Positions 8,938 through 16,557 of a stretch of DNA of 34,213 nt are shown here, piece by piece (positions within the stretch are counted from its first letter, which is position 1; every line of letters starts with the position of its first letter). The notes beneath the pieces are model-generated. The model did no database searches, was not told the DNA's origin, and worked only from the letters and a program-made list of their open reading frames with translations. The stretch is from Gemmataceae bacterium. GTDB taxonomy: Bacteria; Planctomycetota; Planctomycetia; Gemmatales; Gemmataceae. The stretch spans positions 1 to 34,213 of the forward strand of contig JAOAAA010000029.1 of NCBI GenBank assembly GCA_026419115.1, read 5' to 3'. A program made the translations under genes and the position numbers.

Positions 8938-9447
8938 ATGGCAGAGCTAAGCCATTTTGATGAACACGGGGGGAGCCGGATGGTCGATACCTCCCTAAAG
9001 CCTGAGACGATTCGGATTGCCAAAGCATCTGCCATAATCCGAATGAAGCCAGAAACCTTGGTAATGATCCAAAATCGGCAACTGGCCAAAGGGGATGTCT
9101 GCGAAGTCGCCCGATTGGCAGGGATCATGGCCGCCAAAAAAACGGCCGACCTGATCCCGTTATGCCACCCTTTGCCTTTGACTTCGATTCAAGTCCGCTT
9201 TGAATTTCTGGATGCCGAGCGTCTGCGAGTGGAACTCACCACGAAAACGATCGGTCGGACCGGCGTGGAAATGGAAGCCCTCACCGGAGCTAGTATCGCT
9301 GCCCTGACCATTTACGATATGTGCAAAGCTGTGGATCGGAGCATGACGGTGGAAACGATCCAACTGATGGAAAAATCGGGGGGGCAGGGCGGCGATTTTG
9401 TCCGAGAAATGCCCACAAACTCAGAACGAGAGAGGAGTGAATCATGA
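8938..9447 (+). CDS. moaC: Cyclic pyranopterin monophosphate synthase
   Basis: The 169-residue protein matches MoaC in length and throughout its sequence. It opens 'LSHFDEHGGSRMVDTSLK'. The active-site loop is 'KKTADLIPLCHPLPL', and 'TGVEMEALTGASIAAL' and 'YDMCKAVD' follow. MoaC works with MoaA in the first step of molybdenum cofactor synthesis, turning the GTP-derived intermediate into cyclic pyranopterin phosphate in the cytosol. The start has AAGGA 5 nt upstream. Its stop overlaps the start of the polyprenyl synthase gene by ATGA, so the two are translationally coupled although they serve different pathways. No other moa genes are in the window. About 10 extra residues at the C-terminus (TNSERERSES) lie beyond the usual end. 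Confidence 0.96.
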   Translation: MAELSHFDEHGGSRMVDTSLKPETIRIAKASAIIRMKPETLVMIQNRQLAKGDVCEVARLAGIMAAKKTADLIPLCHPLPLTSIQVRFEFLDAERLRVELTTKTIGRTGVEMEALTGASIAALTIYDMCKAVDRSMTVETIQLMEKSGGQGGDFVREMPTNSERERSES

Positions 9448-10454
9448 TGCAGTTTATGCCCGAAAAATTTGTTGCTGCTCCTCTCCCGTATTTGTTGAGC
9501 AAAGCGGCCCTGCACGACCTCACCGCAGCGGAACTTGCCAAAGTGGAAGCGATCTTTGCCGAGACGTTGGCCCCTTTTCGGGAGCCATTCCCCGACCTGA
9601 TTGATCATTTGCAGCACTACAAAGGGAAACGATTACGCCCCATGTTGGTTTTGCTCAGCGGCTTAGCCTGCGGGAAACTCACGCCCGCTCATTATACCCT
9701 AGCTGCTGTCGTCGAGATGATCCATACTGCCACTTTGGTCCACGACGACGTTTTGGACGAAGCCGAGACTCGGCGGCATGTTTCGACCATCAATTCCCGT
9801 TGGGGCAATCAGCAAAGTATCCTGCTCGGCGATGTTCTCTTTTCGAGCGCCTTTCGACTTTGTGCTACAGTCGATGCCCATGCTTGCTTGAAGATCGGTG
9901 AAACGACCAATCGGGTTTGTGCGGGGGAACTCCTTCAAGTTCGGAGTGCTCGCAATTGGGAACTCACCGAGGCCGACTATTTTCAGATCATTCTGGGAAA
10001 AACCGGCACCTTAACCGAGTGTTGCACCCATCTGGGAGCCTATTACGCGGGGTCTTCTCCCGAGATCGTCAAGCAGCTGGCCCTTTTTGGCCGTAATCTC
10101 GGCTTGGCCTTCCAAATTGCCGATGATTTGCTCGATCTCGAAGGGGATAGCGAAGTCGTCGGCAAAACCTTGGGCACCGACCTTTTGCAAGGAAAGCTCA
10201 CGCTCCCTTTGATTCGTTTCTTGAATGAAGCACCCCCTCGCGAGCGAAGTGCGCTTCGTGCTTTGCTCAGCCATCCAAGCGGCCATCAAGAATTAATCGC
10301 TCGGCTACGAAAGTCCCACGCCCTAGAATCGAGCAAAAAAACCTGCCAGAAATTAGTCGAGGAAGCCCAAGAATCCTTAGAGAAATTACGCCCCTCTCAA
10401 GCAAAAGATGCTCTTACCACCTTGGCGTATTGGTCGGGCAAACGAGATCGTTAG
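9444..10454 (+). CDS. Trans-polyprenyl diphosphate synthase (long-chain type)
   Basis: The 336-residue enzyme carries all marks of the trans-isoprenyl synthase family. 'YKGKRLRPML' binds the substrate diphosphate. The first aspartate-rich motif DDVLD is at 101-105 and the second, DDLLD, at 227-231; 'GKTLGTDLLQGKLTLPLI' follows. The enzyme adds isopentenyl diphosphate units to an allylic primer. No bulky residue is evident just before the first DDxxD ('IHTATLVH'), which fits octaprenyl/heptaprenyl-type enzymes making quinone side chains, though chain length is not proven. The start overlaps the moaC stop, with GAGAGGAG 7 nt upstream; a second ATG follows at once. Confidence 0.93.
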   Translation: MMQFMPEKFVAAPLPYLLSKAALHDLTAAELAKVEAIFAETLAPFREPFPDLIDHLQHYKGKRLRPMLVLLSGLACGKLTPAHYTLAAVVEMIHTATLVHDDVLDEAETRRHVSTINSRWGNQQSILLGDVLFSSAFRLCATVDAHACLKIGETTNRVCAGELLQVRSARNWELTEADYFQIILGKTGTLTECCTHLGAYYAGSSPEIVKQLALFGRNLGLAFQIADDLLDLEGDSEVVGKTLGTDLLQGKLTLPLIRFLNEAPPRERSALRALLSHPSGHQELIARLRKSHALESSKKTCQKLVEEAQESLEKLRPSQAKDALTTLAYWSGKRDR

Positions 10455-10486
10455 CAATCTCTTTAACCAATCGAACCGAACGAAGG

Positions 10487-10543
10487 AACCTTTCTAAAAC
10501 ATTTCTCAACGAACCGAATGGGAAAACCTTTCTAAAACATTTC
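10487..10543. repeat. Tandem repeat, 38-bp period, upstream of histidine kinase gene
   Basis: AACCTTTCTAAAACATTTC occurs at 10487-10505 and again at 10525-10543. Similar flanks (GAACCGAACG and GAACCGAATG) extend each unit to about 38 bp. The repeat fills the 118-bp gap before the kinase gene and would lie in or just before its leader. Confidence 0.85.
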
Positions 10544-10572
10544 CTAATCGAACTGAGAAAGGATCAGGTTTC

Positions 10573-12051
10573 ATGCGCGTGTTGAATTGGCGATACTTTG
10601 CCCCTCTTGTGATTTTGGGATTAGGATTGATTGCTTTATGTATCTTCATGGCGATTACTCTTTTTTCTCAGTATCGAAGCAGTAACCTGATCTTGCGGGA
10701 AAACGTCAACAGCAAACGGGTTGCCGTCGAATTAGAAGAATGTTTAACGGATTTGATTGCGTTAGAAAACGATCAAGTCGAACGGGTCACGGTTCTTCAT
10801 GAACGGATTTCGCTGCTGTTGGATCATTTATCCTTAGTGGCCGACCAAGAATCGGAACAAGAAATTAAATCTCGGCTCGATGAGCAGTATCAAATTTATC
10901 TGAATCGTTGGAATCACCTCCCTCCGCTGGGGCATAGCGAGCATGAACAAAAGAGGAAAGAAGTCACGCAATTTCTGGATTCCTCGGTCCGAAAGGTATG
11001 CGATGAGTTCATTCAGTATAACGATCGGCGGATTGAAGAATCGGTCGCGAATGAGGAGAAGGTTCTTCGTCGGCTTGCTTGGGGATTAGCGTTGGTCGGT
11101 GTGCTCGGAGGGGTAGCCGGTATTGTGTTGGGGTATGCTGTGGCCCGAACGGTTGCCGTGTCGATCCGGAAACTTCAGGTGCAGATTCGGGATGTGGCTG
11201 GGAAAATGAGTGCCGACTCGCCTGCGATTGTGTTAACGGGAGAGGGGGATTTCACGAGCTTACATCGGGAAATGGATCAACTTTCTCGACAGATCACAGA
11301 GGTACTTGAAACCTTGCAACAACGAGAGCGAGAAATTTTACGTTCGGAACAACTCGCTGCCGTGGGCCAATTAGCAGCAGGGGTCGCCCACGAAATTCGG
11401 AATCCCCTGACCTCGATCAAACTCATGGTTCAAACCACGCTTGAGAATGAAAACAATACCCTCACCCGAGAAGACCTTCTGTTGTTTGAAGGGGAAATTC
11501 GTCGGATTGAAAGTTCGCTACAAATTTTCTTGGATTTTACACGCCCCCAGAAAGCGAATCGCCAACAGACCGATCTCAAATCGTTGGTGGAGGAGGTCAA
11601 AGGTCTCGTGCGGGGTCGGGCCGTCAAACAAAAAGTTCAAATTCACTCCCAACTTCCCGAGACCGAGGTTTCCGTGATTGCGGATCGAGAGCAATTTCGG
11701 CAAGTTTTGGTCAATTTGTGTTTGAATAGCCTCGATGCCATGCCGCAATCGGGGGAATTGACCCTGATACTGGAATCGATCCCCGAGAAGGGGATTCAAT
11801 TACGGGTTCGTGATACGGGTCCGGGTATTGCCCCGAGCATTTTGCCCCGCCTGTTTGAACCTTTCGTCAGTGGCAAAGATACAGGGTTGGGATTGGGCTT
11901 AGCGATCTCGAAACGGATTGTGGAAGAACATGGGGGTAAAATTACCGTGACCAATCTCAAACCTAATGGCACGGAATTTGTTATTCATATCCCACAGAAC
12001 TTGCAAGACGCCCCCAGCGTTGCGAGGTTGCCTAGGGAAAAATCGCTATGA
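10573..12051 (+). CDS. Membrane sensor histidine kinase (NtrB/AtoS-like)
   Basis: This 492-residue protein has two membrane segments, about 10-32 and 168-192. They enclose a periplasmic helical domain of about 135 residues, with long charged helices resembling a four-helix sensor bundle. A linker and coiled coil (about 195-260) follow. The dimerisation/phosphoacceptor helix has His273 in 'VAHEIRNPLTSIK'. The ATPase domain shows the N box (N381, N385 in 'VNLCLNSLDAM'), 'DTGPGIA' (414-420) and 'GLGLGLAISKRIVEEHGG'. It should phosphorylate the regulator encoded next, whose start overlaps its stop by ATGA. The signal is unknown. AAAGGA upstream supports the start. Confidence 0.94.
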   Translation: MRVLNWRYFAPLVILGLGLIALCIFMAITLFSQYRSSNLILRENVNSKRVAVELEECLTDLIALENDQVERVTVLHERISLLLDHLSLVADQESEQEIKSRLDEQYQIYLNRWNHLPPLGHSEHEQKRKEVTQFLDSSVRKVCDEFIQYNDRRIEESVANEEKVLRRLAWGLALVGVLGGVAGIVLGYAVARTVAVSIRKLQVQIRDVAGKMSADSPAIVLTGEGDFTSLHREMDQLSRQITEVLETLQQREREILRSEQLAAVGQLAAGVAHEIRNPLTSIKLMVQTTLENENNTLTREDLLLFEGEIRRIESSLQIFLDFTRPQKANRQQTDLKSLVEEVKGLVRGRAVKQKVQIHSQLPETEVSVIADREQFRQVLVNLCLNSLDAMPQSGELTLILESIPEKGIQLRVRDTGPGIAPSILPRLFEPFVSGKDTGLGLGLAISKRIVEEHGGKITVTNLKPNGTEFVIHIPQNLQDAPSVARLPREKSL

Positions 12052-13538
12052 CACGATTACTTATTGTTGATGACGAACCAACTATTCAACTGGCCTTTGA
12101 ACGAGCCTTTCGAGGAACCCCCAACCAGATCATCACTTCGGGGACCGCAGCCGATGCTTTAGAGAAAGTGAAAACTTCTGTCCCCGATGTCATCGTTCTG
12201 GATATTCATTTGCCCGATGCCTCGGGTTTAATGACCTTTCGGGAAATTCGCAAGATCGATGCTCGCGTTCCCATTATTCTCATGACCGGTCATGGAACCA
12301 CAGACCTCGTAATCGAAGCGATGAAGGAGGGGGCCTTTGATTATTTATTTAAGCCCTTGGAACTCGCAGAGTTACGAGCCACCATCACCCGAGCTTTGCG
12401 GACTAGCACCCTGATGCGTGTCCCGACCCCCTTACCCGATGAGCAACCTGCACCGGTCATGGGTGATTATTTGGTAGGACGCTGTCGCGCTATGCAAGAG
12501 GTGTATAAATCAATCGGCCGCGTGGCTGGTCAAGATGTGACCGTGTTGATTCTTGGCGAATCGGGAACCGGAAAGGAATTAGTCGCCCGAGCGATTTATC
12601 AACATTCCTCAAGGAATATGCAACCGTTTGTTGCGATCAATTGTGGTGCGATTCCGGAACAACTGGTTGAAAGCGAGCTTTTCGGCCATGAACGGGGGGC
12701 GTTTACTGGGGCCGATCGCAAAAGGATCGGCCGCTTTGAACAGGCCCGAAATGGCACGATTTTCCTTGATGAAGTGGGGGAATTATCCCTTTCGGCTCAG
12801 GTGAAAATGCTCCGCGTGCTGCAAGAACAGCAATTCGAGAGGATCGGCGGACAAGAATTAATCCAGACAAACATTCGCCTGATTGCTGCGACCAATGCCG
12901 ACCTCGAAAAAATGGTGGAACAAGGTAAATTCCGTAAGGATTTATACTTCCGGTTGAACGTCTTTACCATCAAATTACCCCCGCTCCGCGAGCGAGAGGA
13001 TGATCTGGTCCATCTGGTCGATCATTACATCAAAAAGTATCGCCAAGAACTGGGCAGCCAAGTTCAAACGATTCATCCGCTCGCCATGGCCCAATTACAA
13101 AGTTATTCTTGGCCCGGTAACATTCGCGAATTGCAAAGCGTTCTCAAGCAAGCGGTTCTGAAATCGCGGAGTACGGTGATTCATGCCGACGATCTTCCCC
13201 CGTTAGGCGGTGAAGCCAATCCGATCCGTCTGCCGCAACCGGTTGAAACGGCCGCCAGTTTGGCCGAACAGTATTGGGATCGCTTGGTTCAGGAACGATT
13301 ATCCTCCGAGACGGAAAATCTGTATGCCGAGACCCTTGAAAAAATGGAACGCGAACTGCTAACACGGGTACTTAAACATACTTCCGGTAATCAACTACGG
13401 GCGGCCAAAATTCTGGGGATCACCCGAGGAAGCCTTCGCAATAAAATTCGGTCCTTGGGTATCACCATCACGAAAGGGGTATGGCTCGAAGACGATCAAG
13501 CTGATTCAGAATCGACCATTGATCCGGTCGCTCACTGA
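12048..13538 (+). CDS. NtrC-family sigma-54-dependent response regulator
   Basis: This 496-residue protein has three domains. The receiver (1-120) has acidic pair D8-D9, phosphoacceptor D52, T80 and K102. The AAA+ sigma-54 activation domain (about 143-375) has Walker A GESGTGKE (170-177), the sigma-54-contacting GAFTGA loop (217-222) and Walker B 'GTIFLDEVGEL'. A Fis-type helix-turn-helix near the C-terminus reads 'NQLRAAKILGITRGSLRNKI'. Once phosphorylated it should drive open-complex formation by sigma-54 RNA polymerase. It is coupled to the kinase gene by a 4-bp overlap. A sigma-54-type promoter lies 42 bp past its stop, the best candidate target in the window. About 23 residues follow the DNA-binding domain. 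Confidence 0.96.
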   Translation: MTRLLIVDDEPTIQLAFERAFRGTPNQIITSGTAADALEKVKTSVPDVIVLDIHLPDASGLMTFREIRKIDARVPIILMTGHGTTDLVIEAMKEGAFDYLFKPLELAELRATITRALRTSTLMRVPTPLPDEQPAPVMGDYLVGRCRAMQEVYKSIGRVAGQDVTVLILGESGTGKELVARAIYQHSSRNMQPFVAINCGAIPEQLVESELFGHERGAFTGADRKRIGRFEQARNGTIFLDEVGELSLSAQVKMLRVLQEQQFERIGGQELIQTNIRLIAATNADLEKMVEQGKFRKDLYFRLNVFTIKLPPLREREDDLVHLVDHYIKKYRQELGSQVQTIHPLAMAQLQSYSWPGNIRELQSVLKQAVLKSRSTVIHADDLPPLGGEANPIRLPQPVETAASLAEQYWDRLVQERLSSETENLYAETLEKMERELLTRVLKHTSGNQLRAAKILGITRGSLRNKIRSLGITITKGVWLEDDQADSESTIDPVAH

Positions 13539-13579
13539 CCTTTTTTCGCAAATTTTTGGCATCTGGGTCAACAATTTTC

Positions 13580-13595
13580 TGGCATCGTATTTGCG
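13580..13595 (+). promoter_or_regulatory. Sigma-54 (-24/-12) promoter
   Basis: TGGCATCGTATTTGCG matches the TGGCAC-N5-TTGCW consensus. The GG (-24) and GC (-12) dinucleotides are both present at the exact spacing, with mismatches only at weakly conserved positions. An inverted repeat, CGCAAAT (13547-13553) and ATTTGCG (13589-13595), has its right arm inside the -12 element. Transcription would start near 13606 and reach the small ORF at 13718. It lies just after a sigma-54 activator gene, which strengthens the call. Confidence 0.7.
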
Positions 13596-13717
13596 ACAAA
13601 TTGCCCATTCTTCAAAATCCGAAAATCACAACCTTTCTTTAGGTCGGTGCCAAATCGGTGGGTTAACTAACAAACCGTTTCCCGATGCCTTAGAAAGGCT
13701 ATTTTTGAGAATCTGAT

Positions 13718-13951
13718 ATGAACTACGACCCCGATATGATGTATTCCAAAGACCCTTCCCCATCGGATGTGGTGGAGATCGAAAAGGAACAGGCCGAATT
13801 ACAGCACTCGGCTCAGCCCTTGTCATTCGGTTGGCTGAGTTTAGCGTTAGCCCAACGGCTTTCACGCTCGGCCTCTTTACCGAATACCCCGACAATTATT
13901 TCCCCTCCGCAACAGACAGACGAGAATCCCCCTCGGGGCAGTGGTTCTTGA
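13718..13951 (+). CDS. Small orphan protein behind a sigma-54 promoter
   Basis: This 77-residue ORF, beginning MNYDPDMMYSKDPSPSDVV, is not one I recognise. The first half is acidic, with a short helix 'VVEIEKEQAELQHS'; then comes a mildly hydrophobic stretch ('LSFGWLSLALAQRL') too short and polar to be a sure membrane segment, and a Pro/Ser/Thr-rich tail. It lies 180 bp after the regulator stop and is the first ORF after the sigma-54 promoter, with a leader of about 110 nt. A weak GAGAA precedes the ATG. A terminator-like hairpin follows about 95 bp past its stop, so promoter, ORF and hairpin form a transcription unit. It may be a short protein under control of the upstream two-component pair, or the transcript may instead be a non-coding RNA. 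Confidence 0.45.
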   Translation: MNYDPDMMYSKDPSPSDVVEIEKEQAELQHSAQPLSFGWLSLALAQRLSRSASLPNTPTIISPPQQTDENPPRGSGS

Positions 13952-14047
13952 CTATTTCTCTACAGCTTCCTTCAAAGGATAATTTCTTCCAAAGGATGTT
14001 TCTGCCCCAGAAATGATGCTCGCTGAGTCGGAATAGTGCCCTTGGAT

Positions 14048-14077
14048 GCCTCCGAGGAAGGGAGGCTCCCTTTTCTT
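14048..14077 (+). terminator. Rho-independent-like hairpin
   Basis: GCCTCC (14048-14053) pairs with GGAGGC (14061-14066) across a 7-nt loop, followed by a broken T-run (TCCCTTTTCTT). The stem is short, but it sits in the right place to end the transcript from the sigma-54 promoter. Confidence 0.5.
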
Positions 14078-14143
14078 CTGCACGATGGGTTGTAAAGTCA
14101 ATAGTACCACTTTTTGTTTCTAATCCACCTAGATGGAGCCAAC

Positions 14144-15472
14144 ATGCGAATCCTCTCCCTATTTATCCTCGGGTTGATATGCCCCCCCCTACTTGATGCG
14201 GGTGAATTCAAGGCCGGCGTCGCCAAAAAAGTGATTACCCCAGAAGGTCCGTTATGGATGTCTGGTTACGCTTCTCGAAACAAACCTTGTGAAGCTAAAC
14301 AACACGACCTTTACATTAAAGCCTTGGCCCTTGAGGATGAACGCGGCGAACGATTTCTATTCGTGACGGCCGACTTATGCGGTGTGCCCATCCAGTTCAC
14401 CAATCAAGTGTGGGAATTGCTCAAAAAAGAACCGAAATTATCACGGGCCGGTTTTGTCTTTGCCTGTTCGCATACCCATTCCGGTCCGGTAATTGATGGG
14501 AACCTCACTGATATGTTTGCTTTCACCGAGGGACAACCTGAAAAGATCAAACAATATACAAAAGATTTGATTGTTAAGACGGCTGACCTGTGTCGCGAAG
14601 CTCTGAAAGATTTAGCCCCCGCCCAGCTGTCACACGGTACCGGTAAAGCCCGATTTGTGATCAACCGTCGTGAAGCCAAAGGCGGAAACATTGTGCTTGG
14701 GGTGAATCCCGAAGGTCCGACGGACCCTTCGGTTCCGGTTCTTAAGGTAGAACGAGACGGCAAATTGATTGCCATCGTGTTTGGTTACGCTTGCCATAAT
14801 ACCACACTTTCGGGCTATGAATGGAGCGGAGATTACGCAGGGTTTGCCCAAATCGAATTAGAGCAAAAACACAAAGGAGCCATTGCATTATTCTGGAGCG
14901 GCTGCGGGGCCGATGCGAATCCTCATCCTAGGGGCACACGAGAGTTAGCCGAGAAACACGGCAAAGAATTGGCCGAGGCCGTGACCGATACCCTGAAGGG
15001 GAAATTGGCACCCTTGCCCACTCGCATCGATGCTCAATTTGCGGAACTGACTTTACCCTTGAGCGAGATACCCAGTAAAGAGAAATGGTCGGCCGATTTG
15101 CTCACCAAGAATTTGGCACAGAAAAAACGGGCCGAAAAAATGCTCAAAATCCTCGAAGCGGGGCAAAAAATTCCTGCCGAATATATGGGTTACCCCGTTC
15201 ATGTTTGGAAATTTGGCGATCAATTGCACTGGGTTTCTCTGGGGGGGGAAGTGGTCGTCGATTATGCTTTGAAGATTAAGAAGGATGCCAAAACACCCGT
15301 GTGGATTACCGCTTATGCTGACGACGTGCCCGCGTATATTCCCTCGGCTCGTATCCTGAACGAGGGGGGATATGAAGCCGATTTTTCCATGATCTATTAC
15401 GGCTTACCCAGCAAATGGTCCCCCAAGATTGAGGAAATCATTCTGAATCAGGTTGCAAAGATGCTCAAGTGA
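14144..15472 (+). CDS. Secreted neutral/alkaline ceramidase-family hydrolase
   Basis: The 442-residue protein starts at the ATG at 14144, which has GGAG about 7 nt upstream and gives a signal peptide (MRILSLFILGLICPPLLDAG). An earlier in-frame start would add 10 residues ahead of it. 'AGVAKKVITPEGPLWMSGY' is the family's opening. 'CSHTHSGP' supplies the two zinc-binding histidines (H110, H112), and 'FGYACHNTTLSG' a third. The prototype enzyme hydrolyses the amide of ceramide. Planctomycetes carry many relatives with uncertain substrates, and this one lacks the C-terminal domain of true ceramidases, so the exact reaction is open. C8 (14182-14189) and G8 (15241-15248) runs are in frame. Its 3' end is duplicated downstream. 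Confidence 0.82.
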   Translation: MRILSLFILGLICPPLLDAGEFKAGVAKKVITPEGPLWMSGYASRNKPCEAKQHDLYIKALALEDERGERFLFVTADLCGVPIQFTNQVWELLKKEPKLSRAGFVFACSHTHSGPVIDGNLTDMFAFTEGQPEKIKQYTKDLIVKTADLCREALKDLAPAQLSHGTGKARFVINRREAKGGNIVLGVNPEGPTDPSVPVLKVERDGKLIAIVFGYACHNTTLSGYEWSGDYAGFAQIELEQKHKGAIALFWSGCGADANPHPRGTRELAEKHGKELAEAVTDTLKGKLAPLPTRIDAQFAELTLPLSEIPSKEKWSADLLTKNLAQKKRAEKMLKILEAGQKIPAEYMGYPVHVWKFGDQLHWVSLGGEVVVDYALKIKKDAKTPVWITAYADDVPAYIPSARILNEGGYEADFSMIYYGLPSKWSPKIEEIILNQVAKMLK

Positions 15473-15543
15473 TCGTGTAAGTGTCTGGGGGGGCCGAAAC
15501 TCAGGAATAGATTGCAAAGACGCTCAAGTGATCGTGTGAGTGT
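15453..15543. repeat. 32-bp direct repeat duplicating the 3' end of the ceramidase-like gene
   Basis: Positions 15453-15484 and 15512-15543 match at 30 of 32 positions, period 59 bp. The first copy holds the last codons and the TGA stop (15470-15472); the second keeps the TGA at 15529-15531. It lies in the 130-bp gap between convergent genes. Confidence 0.9.
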
Positions 15544-15602
15544 TGTGGAAGGTTCCATTCACTTCTTCCGGCCTTCCGACCTTGTATCCAGTGAAATCCC
15601 TC

Positions 15603-16475
15603 TCAACCATAATCCAAGGCAATATCGAGTGCTTTAGAAGAATGGGTCACGGCCCCCGTGCTGATGCGATCGACCCCCGTTTCAGCAATTTCGCGAACCG
15701 TCTCAAGATGGATTCCCCCCGAGGCTTCCAGTAACACTTGCGGTGCTAAACGATCGCGAAGGTGGACGGCCTGACGAAGTTGCTCAAGTGACATATTATC
15801 CAACAACACAAAATCGGGCTTTTCGACGAGGGCCAATTGCAATTGTTCGAGAGAATCGACCTCGATTTCTAAAGGAAGTTGAGGATAGGCCAAACGGGCC
15901 GATCGAATGGCAGCAGCAATAGGGTTACTCTCATGGGCTAGGGCCGCTAAATGATTATCTTTGATTAAGATCATGTCGTACAAACCGGTCCGATGATTGG
16001 CCCCCCCCCCACAGCGGACGGCATATTTTTCCAGCAAACGCCAACCCGGTGTTGTCTTTCGTGTGTCTAACAGTTGGCATTTCAACCCCTGAAGTTTCTC
16101 AACGAATAATCGAGTATGGGTCGCCACTCCGGAAAGCCGTTGCATGAAATTGAGTGCGGTCCGCTCCATAGTGAGAATGGAACGCATGGGGCCGGAAAAA
16201 ACACCAACGGCGGTTCCCGCAGAGACAAAATCGCCATCGATTTTGAGAGGTGCAAATTCCAGTTGCGGGATCAACGAAGCCAAAATTTCTGGCACATCCA
16301 AGCCTGCAATCACCCCTGCCGATCGACAGATAAAGTGAGCTTTGCCCTGTAGATGTTCGGGAATGATCGCCAGAGAAGTCACATCGCCTGCGGTCGCGAG
16401 GTCCTCTCTCAAAGCGAGGTCAATCAATTTTTGGCAGGCTTCGGATTCGGCAGAAGAAAAGAAACGAATCGACAT
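15603..16475 (-). CDS. nadC: Nicotinate-nucleotide pyrophosphorylase (carboxylating)
   Basis: The 290-residue enzyme has the usual NadC length and motifs. 'LALREDLATAGDVTS' is at the N-terminus. 'ERTALNFMQRLSGVAT' and 'LLDTRKTTPGWRLLEKYAV' form the quinolinate and PRPP site, followed by 'GGGANHRTGLYDMILIKDNH'. The C-terminal barrel has 'EIEVDSLEQLQLAL' and 'LLEASGGIHLETV'. It converts quinolinate and PRPP to nicotinate mononucleotide and CO2, the third step of de novo NAD synthesis, in the cytosol. It lies 82 bp downstream of the STN-domain gene on the same strand; other nad genes are not in the window. The GGG of 'CGGGANH' is encoded by a G10 run (16001-16010), the longest homopolymer seen and a likely slippage site. 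Confidence 0.97.
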   Translation of the reverse strand: MSIRFFSSAESEACQKLIDLALREDLATAGDVTSLAIIPEHLQGKAHFICRSAGVIAGLDVPEILASLIPQLEFAPLKIDGDFVSAGTAVGVFSGPMRSILTMERTALNFMQRLSGVATHTRLFVEKLQGLKCQLLDTRKTTPGWRLLEKYAVRCGGGANHRTGLYDMILIKDNHLAALAHESNPIAAAIRSARLAYPQLPLEIEVDSLEQLQLALVEKPDFVLLDNMSLEQLRQAVHLRDRLAPQVLLEASGGIHLETVREIAETGVDRISTGAVTHSSKALDIALDYG

Positions 16476-16483
16476 GGGAATAA

Positions 16484-16531
16484 CTTGGGTTACGTAGATT
16501 ACTTAGGTTACGACGTTGATAGCTTGGGTTA
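16484..16531. repeat. Short imperfect repeat, three CTTGGGTTA-like units
   Basis: CTTGGGTTA, CTTAGGTTA and CTTGGGTTA begin at 16484, 16502 and 16523, just before the nadC start in its leader. The spacing is irregular (18 and 21 bp). Confidence 0.5.
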
Positions 16532-16557
16532 GAAGGTGTGGCGCGGAATGGGCCGCT

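Noticed and set aside
13831-14016. Alternative ORF overlapping the small sigma-54-linked ORF
   Set aside because: It starts inside the 13718 ORF, has no ribosome site and gives a low-complexity product.
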